A stretch of 64,000 nucleotides of DNA from assembly GCF_937616625.2 (NCBI RefSeq), contig NC_065572.1, positions 38,095,653 through 38,159,652 of the forward strand, read 5' to 3'. This DNA is from Mercurialis annua (Eukaryota; Streptophyta; Magnoliopsida; Malpighiales; Euphorbiaceae). Of the stretch, positions 36,797 through 47,400 are shown one piece after another. How positions within the stretch are numbered: the stretch's first letter is position 1; the number at the start of each line of letters is the position of its first letter. The notes beneath the pieces are model-generated. The model ran no database searches. It was not told the origin of the DNA and saw only the letters and a program-made list of their open reading frames with translations. A program made the translations under genes and the position numbers.

Positions 36797-37795
36797 AATG
36801 AACTAGATGAGAGGTAAATATTATAAGCATACATGTTGAGATTAGGTTTTAAGCCAGATGCTTGTAAAGCGGCTTAAACCAATCGGGTAGTCCTGAGGTG
36901 GCAGTGATTTAAGTTCGGGCCCAGCAACCCTATACAGAGTCAAGATGGCTGTGATACATATGTATACAGCTCATCCTGTATTAAACAAGAGTTGTTCATA
37001 TGCATTATATATATGATAGCATTATAACGTAATCAGGATTAAGGTTTCATTTGGATCGAGGACTGGTAATATTTTTATATACCGATATTTCGTCTATACG
37101 CTATTCGGTATTTAACTATAAACCTATCTACTCACTCAGAAATATTTATATTTCTGACCCCGTTGTTGTTTATCATTTTTCAGGTACCTAGCTACCGGGT
37201 CTGGTCAACCTTCCACCCTTTTTCCATCAGGGAAGCTTATTCTGTTATTATGTAAATAACACTTTAAACTCTTAGATGATGCAATAGTGTATATAGGTTT
37301 GATATGCATGTGGCCACGTCATGGTTCCTCTGTCAATATACTCTAATAGGAACCTGACTTTGTCTAGTTCTAATAAGTGGATACTTAATAGGCATATGGT
37401 GTCGATATATTTCATTAAACATATTGTTCGGGCGCGCGGTTTGAAACAGGGCTGCCTGCGAGGCAAGGCACGTGAGCCAAGTCCCTGTACCACTGCACCG
37501 GTTTTCAGAAATGCGCGTGGGTCAGAATAACTAGGGTTATTCAACCAGCATTTCTGCAAAAGCGATTTTGCTTATATGAATATTTTCAGAATGTGTCTTC
37601 CACATTAAACGGAAAAACAATTATTTTAACGGTGTTTTCTGAAAACGGGTCGTACGCGAGGTACGATCTAGATTTATATTTAGGTGGCGAAAAATTTATA
37701 GAGGTTTTAGGCTTGCTACGGGTTTCAGAATAACCATTCCCATTCCCTAGAGCCGGTCTCGGCTCGAGTTTCGAGTGGGAAATCGGGTCATGACA

Positions 37796-38692
37796 GTTAC
37801 GAATCAAATCCAAGCATTTCCACCTTTTCAGCAATTAAAGTGAAACGTGTACAAACGTTAAGAAACAAATCCAAGTGTTTTCCCTTTTTAGCAATTTCAG
37901 CCAAACGTTTAAAAACGGTACGAAACAAATCTAAATGTTTCACCTTTTTAGCGATTTAAGCCAAACGTTTCAAAATGGTACGAAATAAATCCAAACGTTT
38001 CACCATTTTAGCTATTTAAGCCAAACGTTTATAAACGCTACGAAACAAATCAAAACGTTTCACCTTTTTAGCAATTTATGCCAAACGCTTACAAACGCTA
38101 CGAAACAAATCCAAGCAATTCTCCTTTTTATCAATATATGCCAAAGGTATACAAACGGGATAAAACAAATCAAAGCGTTTCACCTTTTTAGTAATTTTAG
38201 CCAAACGTTTACAAAGGCTACAAAAGAAATCCAGACGTTTCACCCTTTTAGCAATTTATGCCAAACTTTTACAAACGATACAAAACAAATCCATATGTTT
38301 CTCCTTTTTTTGCGATTTAAGCCAAACGTATACAAACGGGATGAAACAAATCAAAGTGTTTCACCTTTTTTGCGATTTAAGCCAAACGTTTCTAAACGTT
38401 ACGAAATAAATCCAAACGTGTCACCTTTTTAGCAATTTAAGCCAAACGTTTACAAAGGTTACGAAACGAATCTAAATGTGTCACCTTTTTAGTAATTTAA
38501 GCAAATCATTTACGAACGTTACGAAACAAATCAAAACGTTTTACTTTTTTAGAGATTTAAGCCAAACGTTTACAAAGGTTAGGAAACAATATTAAAAGTT
38601 TTACCTTTTTAGTGATTTAAGCCAAATATTTACAAAGGTTATGAAACAAATCCAAACGTGTCACCTTTTTAGCAATTTAAGCCAAACGTTAC
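37796..38692 (-). repeat. 60-bp satellite array, block 7
   Basis: About 15 monomers in reverse orientation between two complete LTR elements. Both of its edges are GTTAC, each a target duplication of the neighbouring element. Confidence 0.95.
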
Positions 38693-39113
38693 TGATGGAT
38701 AAAGGACCAGAACAAGGGACAAGACTCACTACAACGGCCCTGAATATGGACCCAGAGACCGATCTATTCAGGTCCCTGACCCAGTACGCAGCTATAACAG
38801 CTGAAGATATCAAGATAACACCGAAATCCCTTAAGATCAGGGATAGAGGCGAATCTCAAAGAGATAACTGAGACTAATAGAGAAACAATCCTATTAGGAT
38901 ACAAAGACTATGTATTATATATATAGACGAAGCCTAAGCCAGGTAACTCTCATATTCACTTCTCATCATTACTCTCACTGAGACCTCATCAGAGACTGAC
39001 TTAGGCATCGGAGGGTGTTCGAGCCAACACCGGCTCGAATCCTTTTAACCTGTTGATCTTGGCAGGTGGGAGCTCAGCGACAATAGTGACAAAGACGATC
39101 ATCAAAACCATCA
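38693..39113 (+). mobile_element. 5' LTR of the Tat/Retand-like element
   Basis: 421 bp, TG...CA ends. A TATATATATA promoter run is at 38914-38926. The stretch GGAGGGTGTTCGAGCCAACA (39010-39029) lies in the likely leader. Confidence 0.9.
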
Positions 39114-39115
39114 TT

Positions 39116-39133
39116 TGGCGCCGTCTGTGGGAA
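39116..39133 (+). promoter_or_regulatory. Primer binding site, Tat type
   Basis: TGGCGCCGTCTGTGGGAA follows the 5' LTR after two bases. This GGCGCC-containing sequence is typical after LTRs of the Tat/Athila branch and of many small non-autonomous elements. I do not assign the tRNA. Confidence 0.75.
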
Positions 39134-39174
39134 CGACATTCGTTTCTAATATAAGTTTTAATCTTTGTTTTTAA

Positions 39175-40124
39175 GACGGAATTGATGGAAGAGAAGAACC
39201 ACCACCGCCAGGAGTGGTCGTGACAACAGCAGGCTTACCAGCAAGCGATGGTCCGATCATCCCACCCCTGATACCCGAAGGAGGAATCAGAATTAACGTT
39301 TCGATCTCCAGTGGGACTGTACCAGCAACCACGGGAGTCGCGTACGACATCACACCACCACCCATGATGAGAAACGTTCAGGGCATACACCCACTGAGGA
39401 CCACAACCTCGCCGTGGGGATATTATACTCCACAATACCAGCCACCTATGACCTACCAGCAACAGGCAGGAGGATGGTATCCAGGTTACTATTTGTGGAG
39501 TCATCTAACCAACCAGGGTATCCGCGACCCGTCCAGCCTATTCCCTTCCCGTCCCTAGACACAGAAGGAACAGTGACGTCAACGGCGCAGATACCCCCAT
39601 AAGTACCACAGGGGGTGCCTATGCCACCCCTCTATCATGAGGCAGTAATGAAGAGCATCAATGACTTCCAGGACCACCTGATAGGACTGGCAAGAGATCA
39701 GGAAAAATTCGCAGAAAAGAAAAACCAGGGAGTTGACGTAGAGACCAGACGTAGAGAGGATCCCCCAGTCACTAAGGCAAAAGAAAGAGGAAACGCACCG
39801 AGAAGAGGACAATTGGAGCCCGTACTCCAAAAGGAGAAGGAGGGGCTAGACAAGGGATTAGGAGCAGTCCCGCTCCTTGGAGACAAGACAGCCCAGGAGA
39901 AGGTCGCAGAAGCAGCGGTGCGGAATAGCGGTCGAATTCATGTAATTGAAGACGACAAATCAAAAGGAACCAAGATGCCAGGGAAGCACAGCAAGGACGC
40001 AGAAAGCCATTCATCAACAAGAGAATCTACTACCTCCAACTCAGTAGCAGAAAGGGGAGAGAAAGCCAACGAGGCTGCATCATCAACCCACTCAGTAGGA
40101 AAATCAACAAAAGCTTCATCATGA
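39175..40124 (+). pseudogene. Broken sense gag-like frame
   Basis: An open frame runs from 39175 to 39558 without an in-frame ATG (DGIDGREEPPPPG..., rich in Pro, Tyr and Gln toward its end). The likely continuation is in another frame from about 39500 (PGYPRPVQPIPFPSLDTEG), is interrupted by a TAA at 39600-39602, and then runs open to 40124 (MPMPPLYHEAVMKSINDFQD..., then highly charged Lys/Glu/Arg and Ser-rich). One frameshift plus one stop therefore separate the pieces. The Pro-rich front and charged tail suit a Gag N-terminal part of a Tat-type element, but no capsid or zinc-knuckle domain is present. The last 187 bp overlap the antisense ORF. Confidence 0.55.
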
Positions 40125-40639
40125 CTGACAACAAAAAATGACCGCTGCCAACTTTTAGTGATCTTAGGGAGACCTTCAACTACCCTCTTACCCCTATGAG
40201 CAACTAAACGTACGTAAAACTCATTGTTGCGACGAGACACGAAGAACAGTTGACTAAGGAGACCTAGAGAAGGGACTAAGCCCCGTTCGTCAGACAACTC
40301 AACGAAGCAACAAAGAGTCCTAATGGCGTTAGGGTGGATTTGAACCAGAGGAACTTGATAATCTACAATAAAGGCTTTGATCAGAGGATCCAAAGGAAAA
40401 CGCAAGCCACAACGCAACTGCTCTTTATAAACGATAACCTTGCCGTCACCGACGAAGGTGTTAGCAGCAACTCGAGAACCGCAGACAAAAAGAGAATAGC
40501 TAAGAGGAATACCATACTCTTCACGGAATTCAGCCAAAGTCTCTTTATTAACATTGGAGGTAAAAGTATCAAGAGAATTCCTATACTCTACAGCCGTACC
40601 AGATGAGGGAAGAGAGACAGAAGACCTAGTCCGAGGCAT
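39938..40639 (-). CDS. Antisense ORF, putative gypsy-type transposon protein (Transposase_28-like)
   Basis: Intact 233-codon ORF on the strand opposite to the element. It begins MPRTRSSVSLPS. The middle (about residues 68-130: GKVIVYKEQLRCGLRFPLDP, then QIHPNAIRTLCCFVEL) resembles the plant domain called putative gypsy-type transposon (Pfam Transposase_28), recognised by GLR.PL..F....L and PNA.R.L..F. A W-rich part (SWQRSFFVV, then FPTEW) follows, as in that family. Its role is unknown; in host and element relatives it is only predicted. It is the only undamaged frame of this element, while the sense frame is broken. The family call is from memory of the motif pattern. Confidence 0.6.
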   Translation of the reverse strand: MPRTRSSVSLPSSGTAVEYRNSLDTFTSNVNKETLAEFREEYGIPLSYSLFVCGSRVAANTFVGDGKVIVYKEQLRCGLRFPLDPLIKAFIVDYQVPLVQIHPNAIRTLCCFVELSDERGLVPSLGLLSQLFFVSRRNNEFYVRLVAHRGKRVVEGLPKITKSWQRSFFVVSHDEAFVDFPTEWVDDAASLAFSPLSATELEVVDSLVDEWLSASLLCFPGILVPFDLSSSIT

Positions 40640-41058
40640 TGAATCAATTACACTACTAATGAAGCAGATGAAAGAGATTTACCTGATAAAAGGAGGAAGA
40701 AAACACCCAAAGATTGAAGGTAATGAAGCCGAAGCAAGAGCAGATCAGAGGAGGAAGAAGGAGCAGTTAAAAGAGAAAAAGGAAATTTGAAAAGAGCATT
40801 TAAAGAAACAACTAGAGAACCGTTAAGCGGTTACCTGCGTGAAACGTGGCGACAGGCGGAAGTCCAGGGGATTTCAAATGATTACAATTTTGAAATTTTT
40901 AAAATTAAACCAGCTCCATAAGCGCCCAAGTAAAAACAACGGGCTGGGCCTAGGTAGCTCTTTCTAAAGCAAGTAAGCCAAAAACCAAGCCCAACAAAGT
41001 AACGGCCCCAACGAGCAGTCACACAAACAAGCATAAATACTTGACAAAACTGTTTTTC

Positions 41059-41070
41059 GGGAGGGACTAA
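41059..41070 (+). promoter_or_regulatory. Polypurine tract of the Tat/Retand-like element
   Basis: The purine-rich GGGAGGGACTAA sits right before the 3' LTR start TGATGG. Position and composition fit a plus-strand primer. Confidence 0.65.
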
Positions 41071-41489
41071 TGATGGATAAAGGACCAGAATAAGGGATAA
41101 GACTCACTACAACGGCCCTGAATATGGACCCAGAGACCGATCTATTCAGGTCCCTGACCCAGTACGCAGCTATAACAGCTGAAGATATCAAGATAACACC
41201 AAAATCCCTTAAGATCAGGGATAGAGGCGAATCTCAAAGAGATAACTGAGACTAATAGAGAAACAATCCTATTAGGATACAAAGACTATGCAATATATAT
41301 AGACGAAGCCTAAGCAAGGTAACTCTCATATTCACTTCTCATCATTACTCTCACTGAGACCTCATCAGAGACTGACTTAGGCATTGGAGGGTGTTCGAGC
41401 CAACACCGGCTCGAATCCTTCTAACCTGTTGATCTTGGCAGGTGGGAGCTCAGCGACAATAGTGACAAAGACGATCATTAAAACCATCA
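41071..41489 (+). mobile_element. 3' LTR of the Tat/Retand-like element
   Basis: 419 bp, nearly identical to 38693-39113. The differences include a shorter TA run in the promoter. Confidence 0.9.
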
Positions 41490-44400
41490 GTTACGAAACA
41501 AATCTAAACGTTTCACCTTTTTAGCGATTTAAGCCAAATGTTTACAAACGATACGAAACAAATACAAACATTTCACATTTTTAGTAATTTAAGCCGAACA
41601 TTTACAAACGTTACGAAACAAAACCAAAAGTTTAAAACTTTACAAAATAAATCCAATCGTTTCCTCGTTTTAGCAATTTAGCGAAACGTTTACAAATGTT
41701 ACGAAACAAATACAAGCGTTTCACCTTTTTAGCAAATTATGACAAACGTTTACAAACGATACAAAATTCAAACGTTTCACCTTTTTACCGATTTAAGCCA
41801 AATGTTTTAAAACGGTACGAAAGAAATCCAAGCGTTTCCCCATTTTAGCGATTTAAGCCAAACGTTTACAAAGGCTACGAAACAAATTCAAACGTTTCAC
41901 CTTTTTAGAAATTTATGCCAAACGTTTACAAATGATACAAAACAAATCCAAGTGTTTCTTCTTTTTAGCAATTTAAGCCAAACGTATACAAACGGGATGA
42001 AACAAATCAAAGCGTTTCACCTTTTTAGCAATTTAAGCCAAACGTTTACAAAAGCTACAAAACAAATCCAAGTGTTTCACCTTTTTAGTCGCTAAGCCAA
42101 ACGTTTACAAACGATACGAAACAAATCATAATGTTTCACCTTTTTAGCGATTTATGTCAAACGTTTACAGAAGTTACAAAAGAAATACAAACGTTTAACC
42201 TTTTTAGCGATTAAAGTCACATGTTTACAAAGGTTACGGAACAAATACAAATGTTTCACCTTTTTAGCGATTTATGCCAAACGTTTACAAACATTATGAA
42301 ACAATTCCAAACGTTTCATCTTTTTAGCGATTTAAGCCAATTGTTGACAAACGTTGTGAAGCAAAACCAAACGTTTAAGATGTTATGAAACAAATCCAAA
42401 TGTTTCACATTTTTAGCGATTTAAGCCAAACGTTTACAAACATTACGAAACAAAACCAAGTGTTTCACCTTTTTAGCAATTTAAGCAAAACGTTTACAAA
42501 CGTTACGAAACAAATCCAAGCGTTTCACCTTTTTAGCAATTTAAGCCAAATGTTTATAAACATTACGAAACAAATCCAAGCGTTTCACCTTTATAGCAGT
42601 ATAAGCCAAACGTTTACAAACGTTACGAAACAAAACCAAACGTTTCACCTTTTTAGGGATTAAAGCCAAACGTTTACAAACGTTACGAAACAAATCCAAG
42701 CGTTTCACCTTTTTAGCAATTTAAGCCAAACGTTTACTAACGTAACGAAACAAAACCAAACGTTTCACATTTTTAACGATTTAAACCAAACGTTTACAAA
42801 CGCTACAAAATAAATCCAAATGTTTCACCTTTTTAGCGATTGAACCCAAACGTTTACAAACATTAAGAAACAAATCCAAACGTTTCACCTTTTTAGCAAT
42901 TTAAGCCAAATGTTTACAAAAATTAAGAAACAAAACCAAACGTTTCACCTTTTTAGTAATTTAAGCATAACGTATACAAACGTTACGAAACAAAACCAAA
43001 CGTTTCAAAATCTTAGCGATTTTTGCCGAACGTTTACAAACGTTACGAAACAAAGCCAAATGTTTCGAAATAAATCCAAACATTTAAAACATTACGAAAC
43101 AAATCCAAACGTTTAAAACGTTACGAAGCAAATCCAATCGTTTCACCTTTTTAGCGATTGAAGCAGAATGTTTACAAAGATTATGAAACAAAGCCAAACT
43201 TTTCACCTTTTTAGTGATTTAAGACCAACGTTTAGAAACGTTACGAAACAAATCAAAACATTTCACCTTTTTAGAGATTTAAGCCAAACGTTTAAAAATA
43301 TTACGAAACAAATCCAAGCATTTCAACTGTTTAACAATTTAAGCCAAACGTTTACAAACGTTTCGATACAATCAAAGTGTTTCACCTTTTACGCAATTTA
43401 AACCGAATGTTTAAAACGTTACGAAACAAATCCAGACGTTTAACATTTTTAGCAATTTAAGCCAAACGTTTACAAACGTTACGAAACAAATCTAAACGTT
43501 TCACCTTTTTAGCGATTTACGCCAAATGTTTACAAACGTTACCAAACAAATCCAAACATTTCACCTTTTTTGAGATTTAAGCCAAACGTTTTCAAACTTT
43601 TCGGAACAAATCCAAAAGTTTCCCCTTTTTAGTGATTTAAGCCAAACGCTTACAAACGTTAAGAAACAAATCCAAACATTTCACCTTTATATCGATTTAA
43701 GCCAAACGTTATGAAACAAATCCAAATGTTTCCCCTTTTATGTAATTTAAGCCAAACGTTTACAAAGTTTACGAAACAAATCTAAATGAGTCACCTTTTT
43801 AGAAATTTAAGCAAATCATTTACGAACATTTACCTTTTTAGCGATTTAAGCCATACGTTTACAACGATTAGGAAACAATACCAAAAGTTTCACCTTTTTA
43901 GTGATTTAAGCCAAACATTTACAAAGATTACGAAACAAATCCAAACATGTCACCTTTTTAGCAATTTAAGCCAAACGTTTACAAACGTTACGAAACAAAT
44001 CCAAACGTTTCTCCTTTTTAGCGATTTAAGCCAAATGTTTACAAACGATAAGAAACAAATAAAAACGTTTCACATATTTAGTAATTTAAGCCGAACGTTT
44101 ACAAACGTTACGAAACAAAACCAAACGTTTAAAACGTTACAAGATAAATCCAAACGTTTCACCTTTTTTAGCAATTTAAGTCAAACGTTTACAAATGTTA
44201 CGAAACAAATACAAGCGTTTCACCTTTTTAGCAATTTATGACAAACGTTTACAAACGATACAATATTTCAAACGTTTCACCTTTTTTGCGATTTAAGCCA
44301 AACGTTTCCAAACGTTACGAAACAAATCCTAATGTTTCACCTTTTTAGCGCTTTAAGCCAAACGTTTACAAACGTTACGAAACAAATCCCAACGTTTCAC

Positions 44401-47400
44401 CTCTTTAGCGAGTTAAGCCAAACGTTTACACACGTTACGAAACAAATCCACATGTTTCACCTTTTTAGCGACTTAAGCCAAACGTTTACAAATGTAACGA
44501 AACAAATCCAAACGTTTCCCCTTTTTAGCGATTCAAGACAAACGTTTAAAACGTTACGAAACAAATTCAAACGTTTAACCTTATTAGCGATTTATGCCAA
44601 ATGACCTTTTTAGCGATTTAAGCAAAATATTTACAAACGTCACAAAACAAATCCAAACGTTTCACCTTTTTAGCGATTTAAATCGAACATTTACAAACAT
44701 TTTGAAACAAAATCAAACGTTTCACCTTTTTAGCGATTTAAGCCAAACGTTTATAAACGTTACGAACCAAATCCAAACGTTTCACCTTTTTAGCGATTTA
44801 AGCCAAACGTTTACAAAGGTTATGAAATAATTCCAAATGTGTCACCCTTTTACCAATTTAAGCAAAACGTTTACAAACGTTACAAAACAAATCCAAATGT
44901 TTCACCTTTTTAGCGATTTAAGCCAAACGTTTACAAAGGTTTTGAAACCAAACCAAACGTTTCATCTTTGTAGCGATTTAAGCCAAACGTTTACAAAGGT
45001 TACGAAACAAATCCAAACTTTTTAGCAATTTAAGCCAAACGTTTACAAAAGTTACGAAACAAATCTAAACGTTGCACCTTTTTAGCGATTTAAGCCAAAC
45101 GTTTCCAAACGTTACAAAATAAATAAAAACGTTTCACATTTTTGGCGATTTAAGACGAACATTTACAAAGGTTAAGAAACAAGTCCAAACGTTTCATATA
45201 TTTAGCAATTTATGCTAAACTTTTACAAACGTTGAGATACAAAAACCATGCGTTTCACTTTTTTAGCAATTTAAGCCAAACGTTTACAAACGTAATAAAA
45301 CAAATCAAAGCGTTTAAAACGTTACGGAACAAATCCAAACGTTTCATCTTTTTGCAATTTAATCCAAACGTTTCCAAACGTTACGAAACAAATCCAAGCG
45401 TTTCACCGTTTTAGCAATTTAAGCCAAATGTTTAAAAACGTTACGAAATTTCAAACGTTTCACCTTTTAAGCGATTTAAGACAAATTTTTACAAACGTCA
45501 TGAAACAAATCCAAACGTTTCACCTTTTTAGCGATTTAATCCAAACGTTTGCAAACGTTACGAAACAGATCCAAATGTTTCGCATTTTTAGCAATTTAAG
45601 CCAAACGTTTACAAACGTTACGAACCAAATCCAAATGTTTCACCTTTTTATCGATTTAAGCCAAACGTTTACAAACGTTACGAATTAATATCACATTTAA
45701 AACGTTAATAAACAAATCCAAGCGTTTCACATTTTTAGCGATTTAAGCAAAACCCATACAAACGTTATGAATCAAAACCAAGCGTTTCACCTTTTGAAGA
45801 ATTTAAGCCAAACGTTTACAAACGTTACAATACAAATCAAAGCGTTCGGCCTTTTTAGAAATTTAAGCCAAACGTTTACAAACGTTCCAAAACAAATTCA
45901 AGCGTTTCACCTTTTTAGTAATTTAAGCCAAATGTTTACAAACGTTACGAAACAAATCCAAGGGTTTCACCTTTTTAGCAATTTAAGCCAAACGTTTACA
46001 AACATTACGAAACAAATTCCAACGTTTCGCCTTTTTAGCGATTTAAGCCGAACGTTTCACACGTTACGAAACAAAACCAAACATTTCACCTTTTTAGCAA
46101 TTTAAGCCAAACTTTTAAAAACGTTACGAAACATATCCAAACGTTTCCCCATTTTAGCGATTTACGCCAAATGTTTAAAACGTTACGAAACAAATCCAAA
46201 AAATTCACCTTTTTAGCGATTTATGCCAAACGTTTATAAACTTTACGAAACAAATCCAAACGTTTCCCCTTTTTAGCGATTGAAGGCAAACGTTTACAAA
46301 CGTTCAAAACAAATTTAAACGTTTCACCTATTTAGCGATTTAAGCCAAACGTTTACAAACATCACGAAACAAATCCAAACGTTTCATCTTTTTTGAAATT
46401 TAAGCCAAACGTTTACAAACGTTACGAAACAAATCAAAGCGTTTCACCTTTTTAGTAATTCAAACGTTTACAAACTTTACGAAACAAATCCAAGCGTTTC
46501 ACCTTTTTAGCAATTTAAACCAAACGTTTACAAACGTTACGAAACAAATCCAAATGTTTCCCGTTTTTAGCGATTTAAGCCAAACGTTTACAAACGTTAC
46601 GAAACAAATCCAAAAGTTTCACCTTTTTAGCAATTTAACCCAAACGTTTACAAACGTTACCAATTGTTTACAAACGTTACCAAACAAATCCAAATGTTTC
46701 ACCTTTTTAGCGATTTAAGCCAAACATTTACAAACGTTACGAAACAAATTCAAACGCTTCATCTTTTTAGCGATTTAAGCCAAACGTTTGCAAACGTTAT
46801 GCAACAAATCCAAACATTTCACCTTTTTAGCTATATAAGGCAAACGTTTACAAATGTTACGAAACAAAACCAAACGTTTAAAACGTTATGAAACAAATCC
46901 AAACGTATCATATTTTTAGCGATTTAAGCCAAACCATTACAAATGTTACGAAACAAAACCAAGGATTTCACCTTTTTAATAATTTAAACCAAACGTTTAC
47001 AAATGTTACCAAACAAATCCACGCGTTTCACCTTTTTGGAAATTTAAGCCAAACGTTTACCAACGTTCCGAAACAAATCCAAACGTTTCACCTTTTTAGT
47101 AATTGAAGCCAAACGTTTACAAAGGTTATGAAACAAATCCAAATGTGTCACCTTTTTAGCAATTTAGGCCCAACGTTTACAAATGATATAAAACAAATCC
47201 AAACGTTTCTCATTAACAAATATAAACGTTTCTCATTTTTAGCGATTTAAGCCGAACGCTTACAATCTTTACAAAATAAATCCAAATGTTTCTTCTTTTA
47301 GCAATTTAAGCCAAACGTTTACAAACGTTACGAAACAAATCCAAGTGTTTCACCTTTTCAGCAATTTAAGCCAAACGTTTACAAACGCTACGAAATTTCA

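Larger units (their letters stand above)
28247..37795 (+). mobile_element. 9.5-kb Gag-only LTR retrotransposon, target duplication GTTAC
   Basis: The element is flanked by GTTAC at 28242-28246 and 37796-37800. The order is 5' LTR (28247-30867), primer site (30872-30883), gag (31416-32252), about 2.9 kb of non-coding sequence, then 3' LTR (about 35131-37795). No protease, reverse transcriptase, RNase H or integrase motif is visible, so it needs enzymes from another element. This matches the published class of Gag-only plant elements called TR-GAG. The two LTRs are very similar over long stretches but differ by large indels. Confidence 0.9.
35131..37795 (+). mobile_element. 3' LTR of the Gag-only element, 5' end missing
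   Basis: Matches the 5' LTR from TTAAGGATTTAAAATATAGC onward, so the first 20 or so bases of the LTR, including the terminal TG, and the polypurine tract are gone. It ends CGGGTCATGACA, followed by GTTAC. It has about 390 bp (36103-36489) not in the 5' LTR and lacks two blocks present there. One or both copies have been altered since insertion. Confidence 0.85.
38693..41489 (+). mobile_element. Non-autonomous Tat/Retand-like LTR element with antisense ORF, duplication GTTAC
   Basis: A complete 2,797-bp element flanked by GTTAC at 38688-38692 and 41490-41494. The 421-bp and 419-bp LTRs start TGATGGATAAAGG and end AAACCATCA. By eye they differ at only about ten positions, so insertion was fairly recent. 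A primer site with GGCGCCGTCTGTGGG and a polypurine tract are present. The interior encodes a broken sense gag-like frame and an intact antisense frame, but no pol. Tat-group elements such as Retand are known to carry extra, sometimes antisense, ORFs. Confidence 0.9.

Noticed and set aside
39235..40606. Other overlapping ORFs in the Tat/Retand-like element
   Set aside because: Shadows of the sense gag-like frame or of the 233-codon antisense ORF in other frames.
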